A stretch of DNA of 33,756 nucleotides from Candidatus Paralachnospira avium (GTDB lineage Bacteria; Bacillota; Clostridia; Lachnospirales; Lachnospiraceae). This document shows positions 18,151 to 26,417 of this stretch, piece after piece. Below the pieces are notes generated by a model. That model was not told the DNA's origin and ran no database searches. It worked only from the letters and a program-made list of their open reading frames with translations. The stretch lies in assembly GCA_904420245.1 (NCBI GenBank), contig CAJFUL010000073.1:1-33756 (forward strand). Direction: 5' to 3'. How positions within the stretch are numbered: position 1 is the first letter of the stretch; every line of letters begins with the position of its first letter. The position numbers were made by a program, and so were the translations under genes.

Positions 18151-19547
18151 GGTTCCTGCCTTCCTGAGAGCACCGCTTCATAAGCCTCCCGGAAGGGCAT
18201 TCCGGAAGCGTCCGCGATGCGGGCCACGTCCTCGTATTCGGGATAGCGAAAGACCTGTCCGCCCCGGCAGGTCTCCTTGAGACGGGCCGGCCCATAGGGC
18301 GTCTCCACCGTCACCATCCGCCTGGAGAGCACCGTCCGTTCCATGGGGAACCGGCGGATCCCGATGGTAGTGGTATGGCGGAAGATCAGATCTTCCATGG
18401 TCTCCCGCAGCTTCTCCTCGCAAATCACCTTCATCAGGTACGCCGGACGGTTCTTCTTCATAAAGGCCGGGATATAGCAGACGTCCCTGGCTCCTGCTTC
18501 CAGAAGCTTCTCCATCACATATCCCAGGGCCTCCCCGCTGCTGTCGTCGATATTGGTCTCCAGCATCCACAGCTTCTCCCCGCTGTCCTTCCGGGAAGCT
18601 CCGCCGTCTTCTCCCGCCTCTTCAATGAGATACGCTCGCAGGATATTGGCCTTGGGGAAGTCCTTCTTTCCTGCCCCCATGCCGGTCTTTAAGATCCTGT
18701 AGGCTTCCGGCAGCTTGTCCCTGGTGCGGATCCCCGCCGCGATGGCGGCCCCGGTGGGCGTCGCCAGCTCTCCCTTCGTATCCGTGGCCAGGAGCGAAAG
18801 GCCATGGCTCTGGGCAATGGCCGTCACCGCCGGGACCGGGACCGGAAGGATCCCGTGCTGGCAATGGACATGGCCGCTGCCGGCGGCGATCCCGGAGACC
18901 ACCGCCTCCCGGATCCCCAGATCGTCCAGGCAGATGGCCGCCGCCGCGATATCCACGATGGAATCCACTGCCCCCACTTCATGGAAATGGACCTGATCCA
19001 CCGGCTTTCCATGGACCCCGGCCTCCGCCTCCGCCACGATGCGGAAGATCCGCTCCGCCAGCTCCTTGGCCCCCGGCGTCATGGCCGACCGCTCCAGGAT
19101 CTCTATGATGTCCGGAAGGCTCCTGTGGACATGGGGATGCCCCCCGTCATGGTGATGGTCATGGCCGTGGTCTCCCTCATGGACATGGTGGTGCTCATGA
19201 CCGCAGTCTCCCTCATGGACATGGTGGTGCTCATGACTACAGTCTCCCTCATGGGTATAGCAGTGATCATGGCCGTGCTCTCCGCCATGGACATGGAAGT
19301 GGTCATGCTCCTCCAGAACTCCCTCCCCATAGTCATGGCTGCCGCCGTCCTGGGGCCCGTCCAGGATCACGTCGAAGCTGGCGGCCTCCACGCCGCACTT
19401 GCTGCGGCGGCCGATCTCCACCCGGTATCCGTCCACGCCCAGGCTCTCAAGGCCTGCCAGGAGCTTTTCCCGGCTGGCTCCCAGATCCAGGAGAGCCGCC
19501 ACGGTCATATCTCCGCTGATTCCAGAATAACATTCCAAATAGAGCAT
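18147..19547 (-). CDS. larC: LarC, nickel insertion protein (single uninterrupted ORF)
   Basis: LarC is a CTP-dependent cyclometallase that puts nickel into the pincer nucleotide. This 466-residue version has the N-terminal LYLECYSGISGDM signature and FHEVGAVDSIVDI, and it is one continuous frame, unlike Lactiplantibacillus plantarum where a programmed frameshift joins two parts. Residues ~71-141 form a very His/Asp-rich insert with a repeated HVHEGDCGHEHH unit, probably a nickel-binding reservoir. GAGG lies 7 bases before the ATG, inside the end of the DUF362 gene (2-base gap). It leads the larC-larE-larB set. Confidence 0.96.
   Translation of the reverse strand: MLYLECYSGISGDMTVAALLDLGASREKLLAGLESLGVDGYRVEIGRRSKCGVEAASFDVILDGPQDGGSHDYGEGVLEEHDHFHVHGGEHGHDHCYTHEGDCSHEHHHVHEGDCGHEHHHVHEGDHGHDHHHDGGHPHVHRSLPDIIEILERSAMTPGAKELAERIFRIVAEAEAGVHGKPVDQVHFHEVGAVDSIVDIAAAAICLDDLGIREAVVSGIAAGSGHVHCQHGILPVPVPAVTAIAQSHGLSLLATDTKGELATPTGAAIAAGIRTRDKLPEAYRILKTGMGAGKKDFPKANILRAYLIEEAGEDGGASRKDSGEKLWMLETNIDDSSGEALGYVMEKLLEAGARDVCYIPAFMKKNRPAYLMKVICEEKLRETMEDLIFRHTTTIGIRRFPMERTVLSRRMVTVETPYGPARLKETCRGGQVFRYPEYEDVARIADASGMPFREAYEAVLSGRQEP
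19170..19277. repeat. 36-bp in-frame tandem repeat encoding the LarC His-rich insert
   Basis: The unit beginning GTCTCCCTCATGGACATGG occurs at 19170, 19206 and (diverging after ~14 bases) 19242, with a period of exactly 36 bases, or 12 codons. The first two copies are almost identical and the third is degraded. Because the period keeps the frame, copy number can vary without breaking larC. It is coding DNA, not a CRISPR: there are no unique spacers. Confidence 0.85.
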
Positions 19548-19549
19548 TT

Positions 19550-20656
19550 TTATACCTCGATCAATTCATATTCCTTGGTTCCGAGTCCGATCTTCACGCC
19601 GTGCTCGATGCCCACCTTCCAATTGGTATTGGGGCTGACCCTGCCGAAGTGGTCCCTGTCCTCATGGCCGCAGCTCTCTCCCAGCAGACTGTCGGCAATG
19701 ACCGGCTGGGCGTTGACCGCATCGGCGCAGGCCACGTCCAAGGCCACCGGGTCAAAGGAGGCAAACATCCCCACATTGGGGACGATGGGCCTGTCGTTTT
19801 CCCCGTGGCAGTCGCAGTAAGGAGATACGTCCACCACCAGGCTGATATGGAACTGAGGGCGTCCCTTCACCACCGCCAGGCTGTATTCGGCGATCTTCTT
19901 ATTGACGATCTCATTGGTGGCGTCCTGGGCCGCCTGCACCGCGTCCTTGGGACATACGCCGATGCACCGGCCGCAGCCGACGCATTTGTCGTGGTTGATC
20001 CTGGCCTTCCCGTCCGTAAATTCCGGCGCGCCGTGGGCGCAGATCTTTTCGCACTGACGGCAGCCGACGCAGAGGGACTGGTCCACATAGGGCTTCCCGG
20101 TGCTGTGCATCTCCATCTTACCGGCCCGGGATCCGCAGCCCATCCCCAGATTCTTGATGGTCCCGCCGAATCCTGTCATCTCATGGCCCTTGAAATGAGT
20201 CAGGGAGATGATCACGTCGGCGTCCATGATGGCGCGGCCGATCTTGGCCTTCTTCACATACTCGCCGTCCACCGGCACTTCCACATCGTCGGTCCCCTTG
20301 AGGCCGTCGCCGATCAGGACGTGGCAGCCTGTGGAAAAGGGAGAAAACCCGTTGAGGTACGCGGTGTCGATATGATCCAGGGCGTTTTTCCTGCCGCCCA
20401 CATACAGGGTATTGCAGTCGGTGAGAAAAGGCTTTCCTCCCAGGGACTTCACCATATCCACCACGGTCCTGGCATAATTGGGCCGCAGATAGGAGAGGTT
20501 CCCCCTCTCTCCGAAGTGGATCTTGATGGCCACATACTTATCGGTAAAATCGATATTCCCGATGCCTGCCTTCTTCATGAGCCGCTCCAGCTTCATCTGG
20601 AGATTCTCTCCGTTTTTGGCTTTCATGTTCGTGAAATAAACCTTTGCTTTTTCCAT
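19550..20656 (-). CDS. DUF362 protein with a two-cluster ferredoxin insert
   Basis: A 368-residue protein combining a DUF362 domain with a bacterial ferredoxin module. Two [4Fe-4S] motifs are visible: Cys196/199/202/206 (CVGCRQCEKIC) and Cys225/228/231/235 (CVGCGRCIGVCP). There is no export signal. DUF362 proteins are common in anaerobes and have no settled function. larC begins 2 bases after its stop, so it is probably translated with the nickel-cofactor genes. It could supply electrons or iron-sulfur handling to LarE, or be a NPN-linked redox protein; both are inference. AAGGAG is spaced 6 bases from the ATG. The upstream gap of 139 bases contains no clear promoter or terminator. Confidence 0.85.
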   Translation of the reverse strand: MEKAKVYFTNMKAKNGENLQMKLERLMKKAGIGNIDFTDKYVAIKIHFGERGNLSYLRPNYARTVVDMVKSLGGKPFLTDCNTLYVGGRKNALDHIDTAYLNGFSPFSTGCHVLIGDGLKGTDDVEVPVDGEYVKKAKIGRAIMDADVIISLTHFKGHEMTGFGGTIKNLGMGCGSRAGKMEMHSTGKPYVDQSLCVGCRQCEKICAHGAPEFTDGKARINHDKCVGCGRCIGVCPKDAVQAAQDATNEIVNKKIAEYSLAVVKGRPQFHISLVVDVSPYCDCHGENDRPIVPNVGMFASFDPVALDVACADAVNAQPVIADSLLGESCGHEDRDHFGRVSPNTNWKVGIEHGVKIGLGTKEYELIEV

Positions 20657-20795
20657 ATCCTTCTCCTTTTTCCCTTAAAAGTCCCGGGCAGAAGCCGCGG
20701 GCTGTGCTCCATGACGCCGCGGGCGGCATGGATTCTCTATGGCAGATCCTCCCGGAAAGGCAGCTCCCCCGTCCGTCCCGGTCCGGTCTCCTTCT

Positions 20796-22298
20796 CTATT
20801 TTCTGTCGGCTCCGGCCATCATATCCCTGGCCTCTTCGATATGACCGCTTATCTCCTGCTGCCGCTCGGCAAACAAAAGCCCTTTATTATACTGATAATA
20901 CCGGTCGCAGCCGTTTTCCCGGATATACCAGGAGCTGTAAAAGCCTGCCGTCAGCTCCGTCACGAAGAGCACCAGCTCCTGTCCCTTTCCGAAGGCCGCT
21001 TCCAGGAAATCAAAGGCGTATTCCAGCATTTCCCCGGCCCCGTCCAAAAGCGCCTGGCGCGCATCCGTCTCTCCGGCAAAATCCTCCCGGATCTTTTCAA
21101 AGTCCTCTTCCTGCCGCCTCTTTTGGAACCAGGATAAGAGCTCCCGGAAGATCCGCTCCCCGCCCTTTGTGAGGAGCTCCGACTGCTTCTCCTTCCTGTA
21201 CTGTTCTTCGATCAGCGCACAGGTCTCCTCCACAGCCTTCCGGACACTCTCTCCTCCGGAGATCTCCCTCTGGATCCCCTTAAGCCTGGCATAGAGCTCC
21301 GTCACCAGCTTGTCCTTCCAATAAGCCGCCCGGAATTCCTCTCCCAGCCTGGAGAGCAGAAGGCCGGTGACGCTGACCTTCTCGTCAAACCCGGCGAAGT
21401 GCAGCTTGGAGATGGCCTGCGGCGTCACATTTCCCTTGAGGACCTCCTCGATCTGATAGTCCCTGTGATATTTATGGTAAAGCTCCAGGAAATTGGCGAA
21501 ATCCCTGGCCACTCTGGGATACTGGAGATATTGGCCCGTCACCTGGGCGTCCGCCTCCTTGCCCAGCTTCTCATAGACATACAGAAGCTCGGAAAGATCC
21601 TCCCAGCCCCTGGCGGTGACGAACAGCTTTCCGTCCACCGTCGTCTCGATCCTGTAGAAATTCTCCCTCCTGATGTCCAGATAGGAGAGGATGGCGCTGT
21701 GGATCCCCTTCCTGTAGGCGTATTCCTTCCAAACGCCGTAATCGGCCTCCACATCCAGCCGCTTCACCCGGTCCAGGGTCACCACGTCAAAATCCCGGAC
21801 CGATTTATTGTATTCCGGCGGATTCCCGGCCGCCACGATGATCCACCCTTCCGGCACCTTCTGATTGCCGAAGGTCTTGCACTGCAGAAACTGGAGCATC
21901 ATGGGCGCCATGGTCTCCGACACACAGTTGATCTCGTCGATGAACAGGATCCCTTCCCGGATCCCGGTCTGTTCCATTTTCTCATAGACGGAAGCGATGA
22001 TCTCGCTCATGGTATATTCCGTCACGGAATATGTCTGCCCGCCGTATTCCTTCTCCTTGATAAAAGGAAGACCCACGGCGCTCTGCCTCGTATGGTGGGT
22101 GATGGTATAGGAAACCAGCCCGATGCGGCACTCCTGGGCGATCTGCTCCATGATCTGAGTCTTTCCCACGCCGGGAGGCCCCATAAGGAGCACCGGCCGC
22201 TGGCGCACCGGCGGGATCACATACTCTCCATATTCATCTTTCAAAAGATACGCTTCTATGGTATCCCGGATCTCTTCCTTGGCCCGTTTGATATCCAC
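20796..22298 (-). CDS. MoxR-like AAA+ ATPase (RavA-sized), partner of the DUF2201 VWA protein
   Basis: About 500 residues. The AAA+ core has Walker A GPPGVGKT (40-47), Walker B LFIDEIN (Asp121, Glu122) and sensor-1 VAAGNPPEYN. A long helical C-terminal region (~residues 300-500) follows, as in E. coli RavA, which is of similar size. It is longer than and only distantly similar to the other MoxR gene of this window. The start is taken as GTG 22298, with AAAGGAGG nine bases upstream. A TTG at 22352 gives 18 more residues of no recognisable kind but a shorter gap to the VWA gene. It likely works on the VWA protein encoded just before it. Target unknown. Confidence 0.82.
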   Translation of the reverse strand: MDIKRAKEEIRDTIEAYLLKDEYGEYVIPPVRQRPVLLMGPPGVGKTQIMEQIAQECRIGLVSYTITHHTRQSAVGLPFIKEKEYGGQTYSVTEYTMSEIIASVYEKMEQTGIREGILFIDEINCVSETMAPMMLQFLQCKTFGNQKVPEGWIIVAAGNPPEYNKSVRDFDVVTLDRVKRLDVEADYGVWKEYAYRKGIHSAILSYLDIRRENFYRIETTVDGKLFVTARGWEDLSELLYVYEKLGKEADAQVTGQYLQYPRVARDFANFLELYHKYHRDYQIEEVLKGNVTPQAISKLHFAGFDEKVSVTGLLLSRLGEEFRAAYWKDKLVTELYARLKGIQREISGGESVRKAVEETCALIEEQYRKEKQSELLTKGGERIFRELLSWFQKRRQEEDFEKIREDFAGETDARQALLDGAGEMLEYAFDFLEAAFGKGQELVLFVTELTAGFYSSWYIRENGCDRYYQYNKGLLFAERQQEISGHIEEARDMMAGADRK

Positions 22299-22375
22299 AG
22301 GAGGAAGCCTCCTTTCTCCGACGGTCCCGGCCGCCCTTTCCCGGTCCGGCAAAAGTTCCCGTCTCCTCTGCTATT

Positions 22376-23713
22376 TTATACAAATCTGATATGTTTGTCC
22401 AGCCGTTTCCCCTCCTGCTCCAGATCCGCTCCGGTGAGGATCCGCTTCATGGCCCACGGAGGGACGGCCTCGTCGGTATAGTCCTCTTTCATGAACAGGA
22501 AGGCCACGTCGTAGTCCGGCCTTTTCCTGGGATAAGTCCCCCGGCCGTCGGTAAAATACAGGAGTCCCCTAAGCTTCTGAAACGCCCCCTGCTCCTTCAA
22601 CTCCTCCACATAGGAAAAGACAGGGCGGAAATCCGTGCCGCCTCCGCCCTTCACCTGGAAATGCTCCATATATGCTTCCAGATCCTTTTTCTCCCGGATC
22701 ACGGCGTCGGCGCGGACGGCCTCGTCGCACTGGAGGATATGGATATTGGCTTTCTGAAAAAAGCTCCCGGTCTCCAGGAGGATCCCGCAGGTCTCCGAGA
22801 GGAAAGACTTCACCAGCTCTCCGGAACAGGACATGGAAGTGTCCACCGCGATGACAAAGTCCTGGATCTTCTGGACCTCCTTGAATTCCTGGGGCTCGAT
22901 GAGGGGCATATTTCCGTAGAGCCGCAGGCCGTAGCTGTAAAACCCATAGTCAAAGGAATCCGTATCCACCTGCATCTCTTCCCGCCATACGGCAAACTTC
23001 CGCAGAAAGCCCCGGTAATCCTCCCGTCTTTCCCCCTGGATCTTAAGCTGGTCCAGCAGCTCTTCCCCGCCCCGGTCTCCGTCCTTCCCAAAGACAGAAA
23101 GCCCCGTCTCCAGTTTCTCCGCCATGTCCTGCCATCTTTTTTCCAGCTCCTGCGTCCTGTCCGGCTCCTTCTCCGGATCCGGCCAGAAGCTGTGGTCATC
23201 CACCAGGAACAGCTCTTCCAGCTTCTCAAACTGCCGGTCCGTAAGCCGCTTTTCCAGGAGCACCTGGTAGATCCCCTCGGCAGTGAGCACCGAAAGCCTC
23301 TCCGAGAGCATCTTGTATACCTCTGTCCGCTCCGGCTGTACGGCCCTGCGCACGCTCCGCTTATCCAGGCCGTCCACCAGCGCTTCCATGGCGATGTCGC
23401 AGGACAGATTCCAATAGGAAGCTTCCCGCTTCCCCCGTCTGGACAGATGGCGGAACAGACAGTGGAGCACCATATGGAGATACAGGCGGTTTATATACCG
23501 CCTGTCCCGCTGATAGAGCTCCGCCATGCTGTATGGTTCAAAGTGGATCCTGTAGCCGTCGGTCCCCGCAGTCCTGGCCTCCGTGTCCATCACATATCCC
23601 AGGCCTCCCAGAGCCAGATCCAGGAAACGCATATTCAGATACAGCTCATTCCTGGCCGTTCCCAGTATTTCTTTTCCGATCTGATCCCATTTTTCCGAAA
23701 GCTCCCTGGACAT
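22376..23713 (-). CDS. DUF2201-type VWA protein with a degenerate metallopeptidase-like N-terminus
   Basis: A 445-residue protein. The N-terminal ~150 residues resemble the DUF2201 putative metallopeptidase domain, but the zinc motif reads HMVLHCLFRH (His80, His84, His89): the usual catalytic Glu after the first His is Met81. The C-terminal third is a VWA-like domain with a DTSMS metal-ion site at 291-295 and a GGGGTDF loop. Charged residues fill the middle. It is followed by the RavA-sized AAA+ gene. Known MoxR/VWA pairs act as chaperones for metalloenzymes or in envelope stress. It begins 17 bases after the AlkD-like gene, behind a GAGGAGG ribosome site. Confidence 0.85.
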   Translation of the reverse strand: MSRELSEKWDQIGKEILGTARNELYLNMRFLDLALGGLGYVMDTEARTAGTDGYRIHFEPYSMAELYQRDRRYINRLYLHMVLHCLFRHLSRRGKREASYWNLSCDIAMEALVDGLDKRSVRRAVQPERTEVYKMLSERLSVLTAEGIYQVLLEKRLTDRQFEKLEELFLVDDHSFWPDPEKEPDRTQELEKRWQDMAEKLETGLSVFGKDGDRGGEELLDQLKIQGERREDYRGFLRKFAVWREEMQVDTDSFDYGFYSYGLRLYGNMPLIEPQEFKEVQKIQDFVIAVDTSMSCSGELVKSFLSETCGILLETGSFFQKANIHILQCDEAVRADAVIREKKDLEAYMEHFQVKGGGGTDFRPVFSYVEELKEQGAFQKLRGLLYFTDGRGTYPRKRPDYDVAFLFMKEDYTDEAVPPWAMKRILTGADLEQEGKRLDKHIRFV

Positions 23714-23730
23714 GGCCTCGTTCCTCCTCT

Positions 23731-24444
23731 CTACGTCTTCTCCACAATCTGCCGCCGCAGAGCCGCCAGACGCTCCTTGTCCTCCGGAGATACACGTCTG
23801 GATTCCCGGATCTTCTGGATGGCCTTATTATGGGTCCAGACAGGAAGCTCTCCGCTTTTAAGGAGCGCCTCCGTCTCGCGCGGATAATTCACATAGCACA
23901 TGGAAACGGCCCAGGCCACCGCCATCTTCACATAATATCCTTCGTGGGAAATATCCCTGTAGATGGAAAGCATCTGCCGGATATGGGCGCTGTCCATAAA
24001 ATGATCCATGAGAGCCACCGCCGCGAACCGCAGTTCATATTCCCGGCTGCTCTCCAGATACCGGCACACATAGGGAAACCACCGCTCCCGGTCCTTTTCC
24101 ATGAATTTTAACGTGCTGACGCCGCAGTCGCAGACTGCCCAGCTTTCGATCTTTGGTACCCAGCCGTCCAGATGGCGCTCCCGTTCCTCCGGCGGAAAAT
24201 CTCCGTATCCGATCACCATGCCCTGGAGCATCCGCTCCTCCTGATAGAAGGCTCTGTCCTCTGCCGCTTCCATCTCCCTGAGGAAACGGTCTCCGCCGCA
24301 GACCGCTATGCGTCTGGCCAGTTCCCGCACCCTGGGCACCCGGACTCCCAGAGTCTCCCCCGTGCCGGGTATCAGCTTATCGTTGAACTCCTTGTACTTC
24401 TGATCCGTCTGGGCAGAGAGCTCCGCCCGTATCTGTTCCAGCAT
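23731..24444 (-). CDS. AlkD-like HEAT-repeat protein (DNA alkylation repair family)
   Basis: A 237-residue all-helical protein of the AlkD/AlkC type. The family centre appears as ESWAVCDC with Trp102, Cys105 and Asp106; the Asp matches the residue used by AlkD to excise alkylated bases. I chose ATG 24444, with AGGGGGA six bases upstream, over a longer frame starting at 24480. Smaller AlkD-like proteins are common in anaerobes and their base-excision activity is usually untested. Here it sits between an LRR gene and a VWA/MoxR pair, so it might serve as a protein-protein adaptor instead. That is inference only. Confidence 0.85.
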   Translation of the reverse strand: MLEQIRAELSAQTDQKYKEFNDKLIPGTGETLGVRVPRVRELARRIAVCGGDRFLREMEAAEDRAFYQEERMLQGMVIGYGDFPPEERERHLDGWVPKIESWAVCDCGVSTLKFMEKDRERWFPYVCRYLESSREYELRFAAVALMDHFMDSAHIRQMLSIYRDISHEGYYVKMAVAWAVSMCYVNYPRETEALLKSGELPVWTHNKAIQKIRESRRVSPEDKERLAALRRQIVEKT

Positions 24445-24497
24445 ATTCCGTCCCCCTTCGCTCCCTCTATTATGCCCCAATTCCCCAAATGCCGCAA

Positions 24498-24517
24498 GGG
24501 CCGGTTTTCACCGGCCC
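24498..24517. other. 8-bp GC-rich hairpin after the LRR gene
   Basis: GGGCCGGT and ACCGGCCC enclose a TTTC loop directly beyond the LRR stop codon. On the minus strand the stem is followed by TTGCGG, not a T-tract, so it is a weak terminator or an mRNA-stabilising stem in the 76-base gap before the AlkD-like gene. Confidence 0.4.
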
Positions 24518-24520
24518 CCG

Positions 24521-25636
24521 CTACAGGTCAAAGGTCTTTTTCTTTTTTGTCCCGCCTCTTTTATGACGGTGATCCATCAGAAAGCCCACCGCCTCCGTGC
24601 GTCCCAGCCCTGCGGCCAGCTCCGTCAGCACATCCAGGGCCGGTTCCTCCCGGCCGGAACGCCCGTCCTCTTCTTCGCGGACTGCGCCTTCCACGATGTC
24701 TTCCCCCAGGGAAGCCATATAAAAGTCTCCTGCTCCGTCGGCCGTCTTCCGGCTCCGCTCCTCCCGCCGGACCGCCTCCGGGGCCGCCGTCCGGTCAAAG
24801 GCCCCCGCCTCCGTCAGAAAACGGATGGCTTCCAGGTCGTCCTGCTCCAGGAGATACCTCCCCGCCTCTCTCACCCGGCGGCCGAACCAGTCCAGATACC
24901 GTTCCTTCGCCTCGGCGGAAAGCCCCTCCGGATACAGGAGGCGGAGATAGGCCAGGCGGACCAGCACCGGGACCGGCTCCTGGCCCGCGGCCAGGGGGAA
25001 CAGGCCGTCATATTCCGTCAGATCCAGCCGTCCGTCCCGGAAGCATTGGCGGTAGCGGTATCCGGTCCCCCGGAAGTGGACTTCAAAGATCCTGGCTGGA
25101 ATATTCTCCACCGAAGCCTCGTAATATTCGGGAAAGACCAGGGAGAAGCGCTTCTCCCCCTCCGTCACCGACACCGTCACCGCGTACCGCACCTCCGACA
25201 GCACCTTGGCCAGGGCGCGGAAACTGCCGGAGGTGGTATATTCCATCTGCCGCAGGCTTCCGCAGCCCATGAAAGCCCCGCTCCCGATGCGTTCCAGGCA
25301 GTGGGAAAACCCGATGCTCTCCAGCTTCCCGCAGCCGTAAAAGCAGTAATCTCCCACACTCTTCACCGTCTCCGGAAGCACGACCCTGCGGAGCCGCTCT
25401 CCGCGGACCGGCGTCTCTTCTCCCGCTTCCAGAAACGTCTCTCCCGCGGCCTGCCGCCGCAGCTGCGCCTCCCGAAAACGCCTCGGTATTTCCTCCGCCG
25501 AAAAGCAATAAGGTCCTATGGCCTCCACGCTGCGGCCTTCCAGAGACTCCGGGACTTCAGGACAGACATCCTCCCCGTACACCCGGCAGAGCTTTATTCC
25601 GGTTTCCGTCTCCGCGTATTCCCAGACTGTTCTCAT
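24521..25636 (-). CDS. Leucine-rich-repeat protein (BspA/LRR_5-like), cytoplasmic
   Basis: A 371-residue protein. Residues ~81-132 contain two BspA-type repeats, with ETVKSVGDYCFYGCGKLESI and CLERIGSGAFMGCGSLRQM as their cores. The remainder has no clear known domain; residues ~260-275 resemble one ankyrin-like helix pair, and the tail is Lys-rich (RGGTKKKK). There is no signal peptide or anchor, unlike the surface BspA proteins, so it probably acts inside the cell. It starts 9 bases after mntP behind an AAGGAGG site and precedes the AlkD-like and VWA/MoxR genes. It could be a target-recognition subunit for the AAA+ machine; that is a guess from context. Confidence 0.75.
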   Translation of the reverse strand: MRTVWEYAETETGIKLCRVYGEDVCPEVPESLEGRSVEAIGPYCFSAEEIPRRFREAQLRRQAAGETFLEAGEETPVRGERLRRVVLPETVKSVGDYCFYGCGKLESIGFSHCLERIGSGAFMGCGSLRQMEYTTSGSFRALAKVLSEVRYAVTVSVTEGEKRFSLVFPEYYEASVENIPARIFEVHFRGTGYRYRQCFRDGRLDLTEYDGLFPLAAGQEPVPVLVRLAYLRLLYPEGLSAEAKERYLDWFGRRVREAGRYLLEQDDLEAIRFLTEAGAFDRTAAPEAVRREERSRKTADGAGDFYMASLGEDIVEGAVREEEDGRSGREEPALDVLTELAAGLGRTEAVGFLMDHRHKRGGTKKKKTFDL

Positions 25637-25645
25637 GGCCCCTCC

Positions 25646-26206
25646 TTATCCCAGGATCCCCAGGTGGTCCAGCAGGATCTTAAGACCCATCAGGATCAGG
25701 ATGATGCCGCCCGCCAGCTCGGCTCTGGATTTATACTTGCTCCCGAACACGTTCCCCACCCGGACGCCTGCCACCGACAGGACAAAGGTGATGCCTCCGA
25801 TGAGACAGACAGCCAGGATGATATGGACCCTCAGGAACGCGAAGGTGACTCCCACTGCCAGCGCGTCGATGCTGGTGGCCACCGCCAAGAGCAGCATGGT
25901 CTTTACGTCAAAGGAGGCATCCGTCTCCTCCTCACCGGAAAAGGACTCCTTGATCATATTGGCGCCGATGGCCCCCAGAAGGACAAAGGCGATCCAGTGA
26001 TCGATCCCGGTGATCTTGTCCTGGAATCCCGTCCCCAGAAGATACCCCAAAAGGGGCATCAGCATCTGGAACCCGCCGAAGTAAAGTCCCGCCAGCCCCG
26101 CGTGCTTCCAGCTCATCTTTTTCATGGACAGGCCCTTACAGACAGACACCGCGAAGGCATCCATGGCCAGCCCCACTGCAATGATGATCAATTCCCATAC
26201 CGACAT
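25646..26206 (-). CDS. mntP: Manganese efflux pump MntP
   Basis: A 186-residue inner-membrane protein that exports Mn2+. Six hydrophobic segments are seen. The two MntP signature aspartates are in place: Asp16 ([12 protein letters not shown]) and Asp114 ([12 protein letters not shown]), the paired repeats of the family. ATG 26206 with AAGGGGA six bases upstream is the correct start; the frame extends 36 codons further into the leader but these residues are not part of the family. A Mn2+ riboswitch with terminator precedes it. The LRR gene follows after 9 bases. Confidence 0.95.
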   Translation of the reverse strand: MSVWELIIIAVGLAMDAFAVSVCKGLSMKKMSWKHAGLAGLYFGGFQMLMPLLGYLLGTGFQDKITGIDHWIAFVLLGAIGANMIKESFSGEEETDASFDVKTMLLLAVATSIDALAVGVTFAFLRVHIILAVCLIGGITFVLSVAGVRVGNVFGSKYKSRAELAGGIILILMGLKILLDHLGILG

Positions 26207-26375
26207 ATCGTTTCCCCTTTCTTCCTCATCCGAAAACCGTACGGATCCCGCCGCGGCCTCAGGCCCCGGTCCGCCTAGATCCGCAACCCCGTCTTTCCTC
26301 CGCACGGCCCCCAAGATCCCGCCGCTCCGTAGGCTTCCGCGGGCAGCGAAAAGATCCCGCGCCGGAGCGTCCCAT

Positions 26376-26417
26376 GAAATAGAAAAGACCTATCTGTACC
26401 GCAAGTACAGATAAGTC
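26376..26417 (-). terminator. Riboswitch-controlled terminator upstream of mntP
   Basis: The minus-strand stem GACTTATCTGTAC / GTACAGATAGGTC (26417-26405 with 26399-26387, loop TTGCG) is followed by TTTTCTATTTC. Its 5' arm contains CTTATCT, which is also the 3' strand of the aptamer's closing stem, so termination and aptamer folding exclude one another. Confidence 0.9.

Noticed and set aside
19141-19280. Possible CRISPR-like direct repeats
   Set aside because: The repeats are adjacent with no unique spacers, keep the larC frame and encode a His-rich segment.
20657-20795. 139-base gap upstream of the DUF362 gene as a promoter or riboswitch
   Set aside because: I found no paired -35/-10 or conserved RNA pattern; only GC-rich CCGCGG repeats.
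24498-24517. Hairpin after the LRR gene as an operon terminator
   Set aside because: The stem is good but is followed by TTGCGG, not a run of T, so I list it only as a hairpin.
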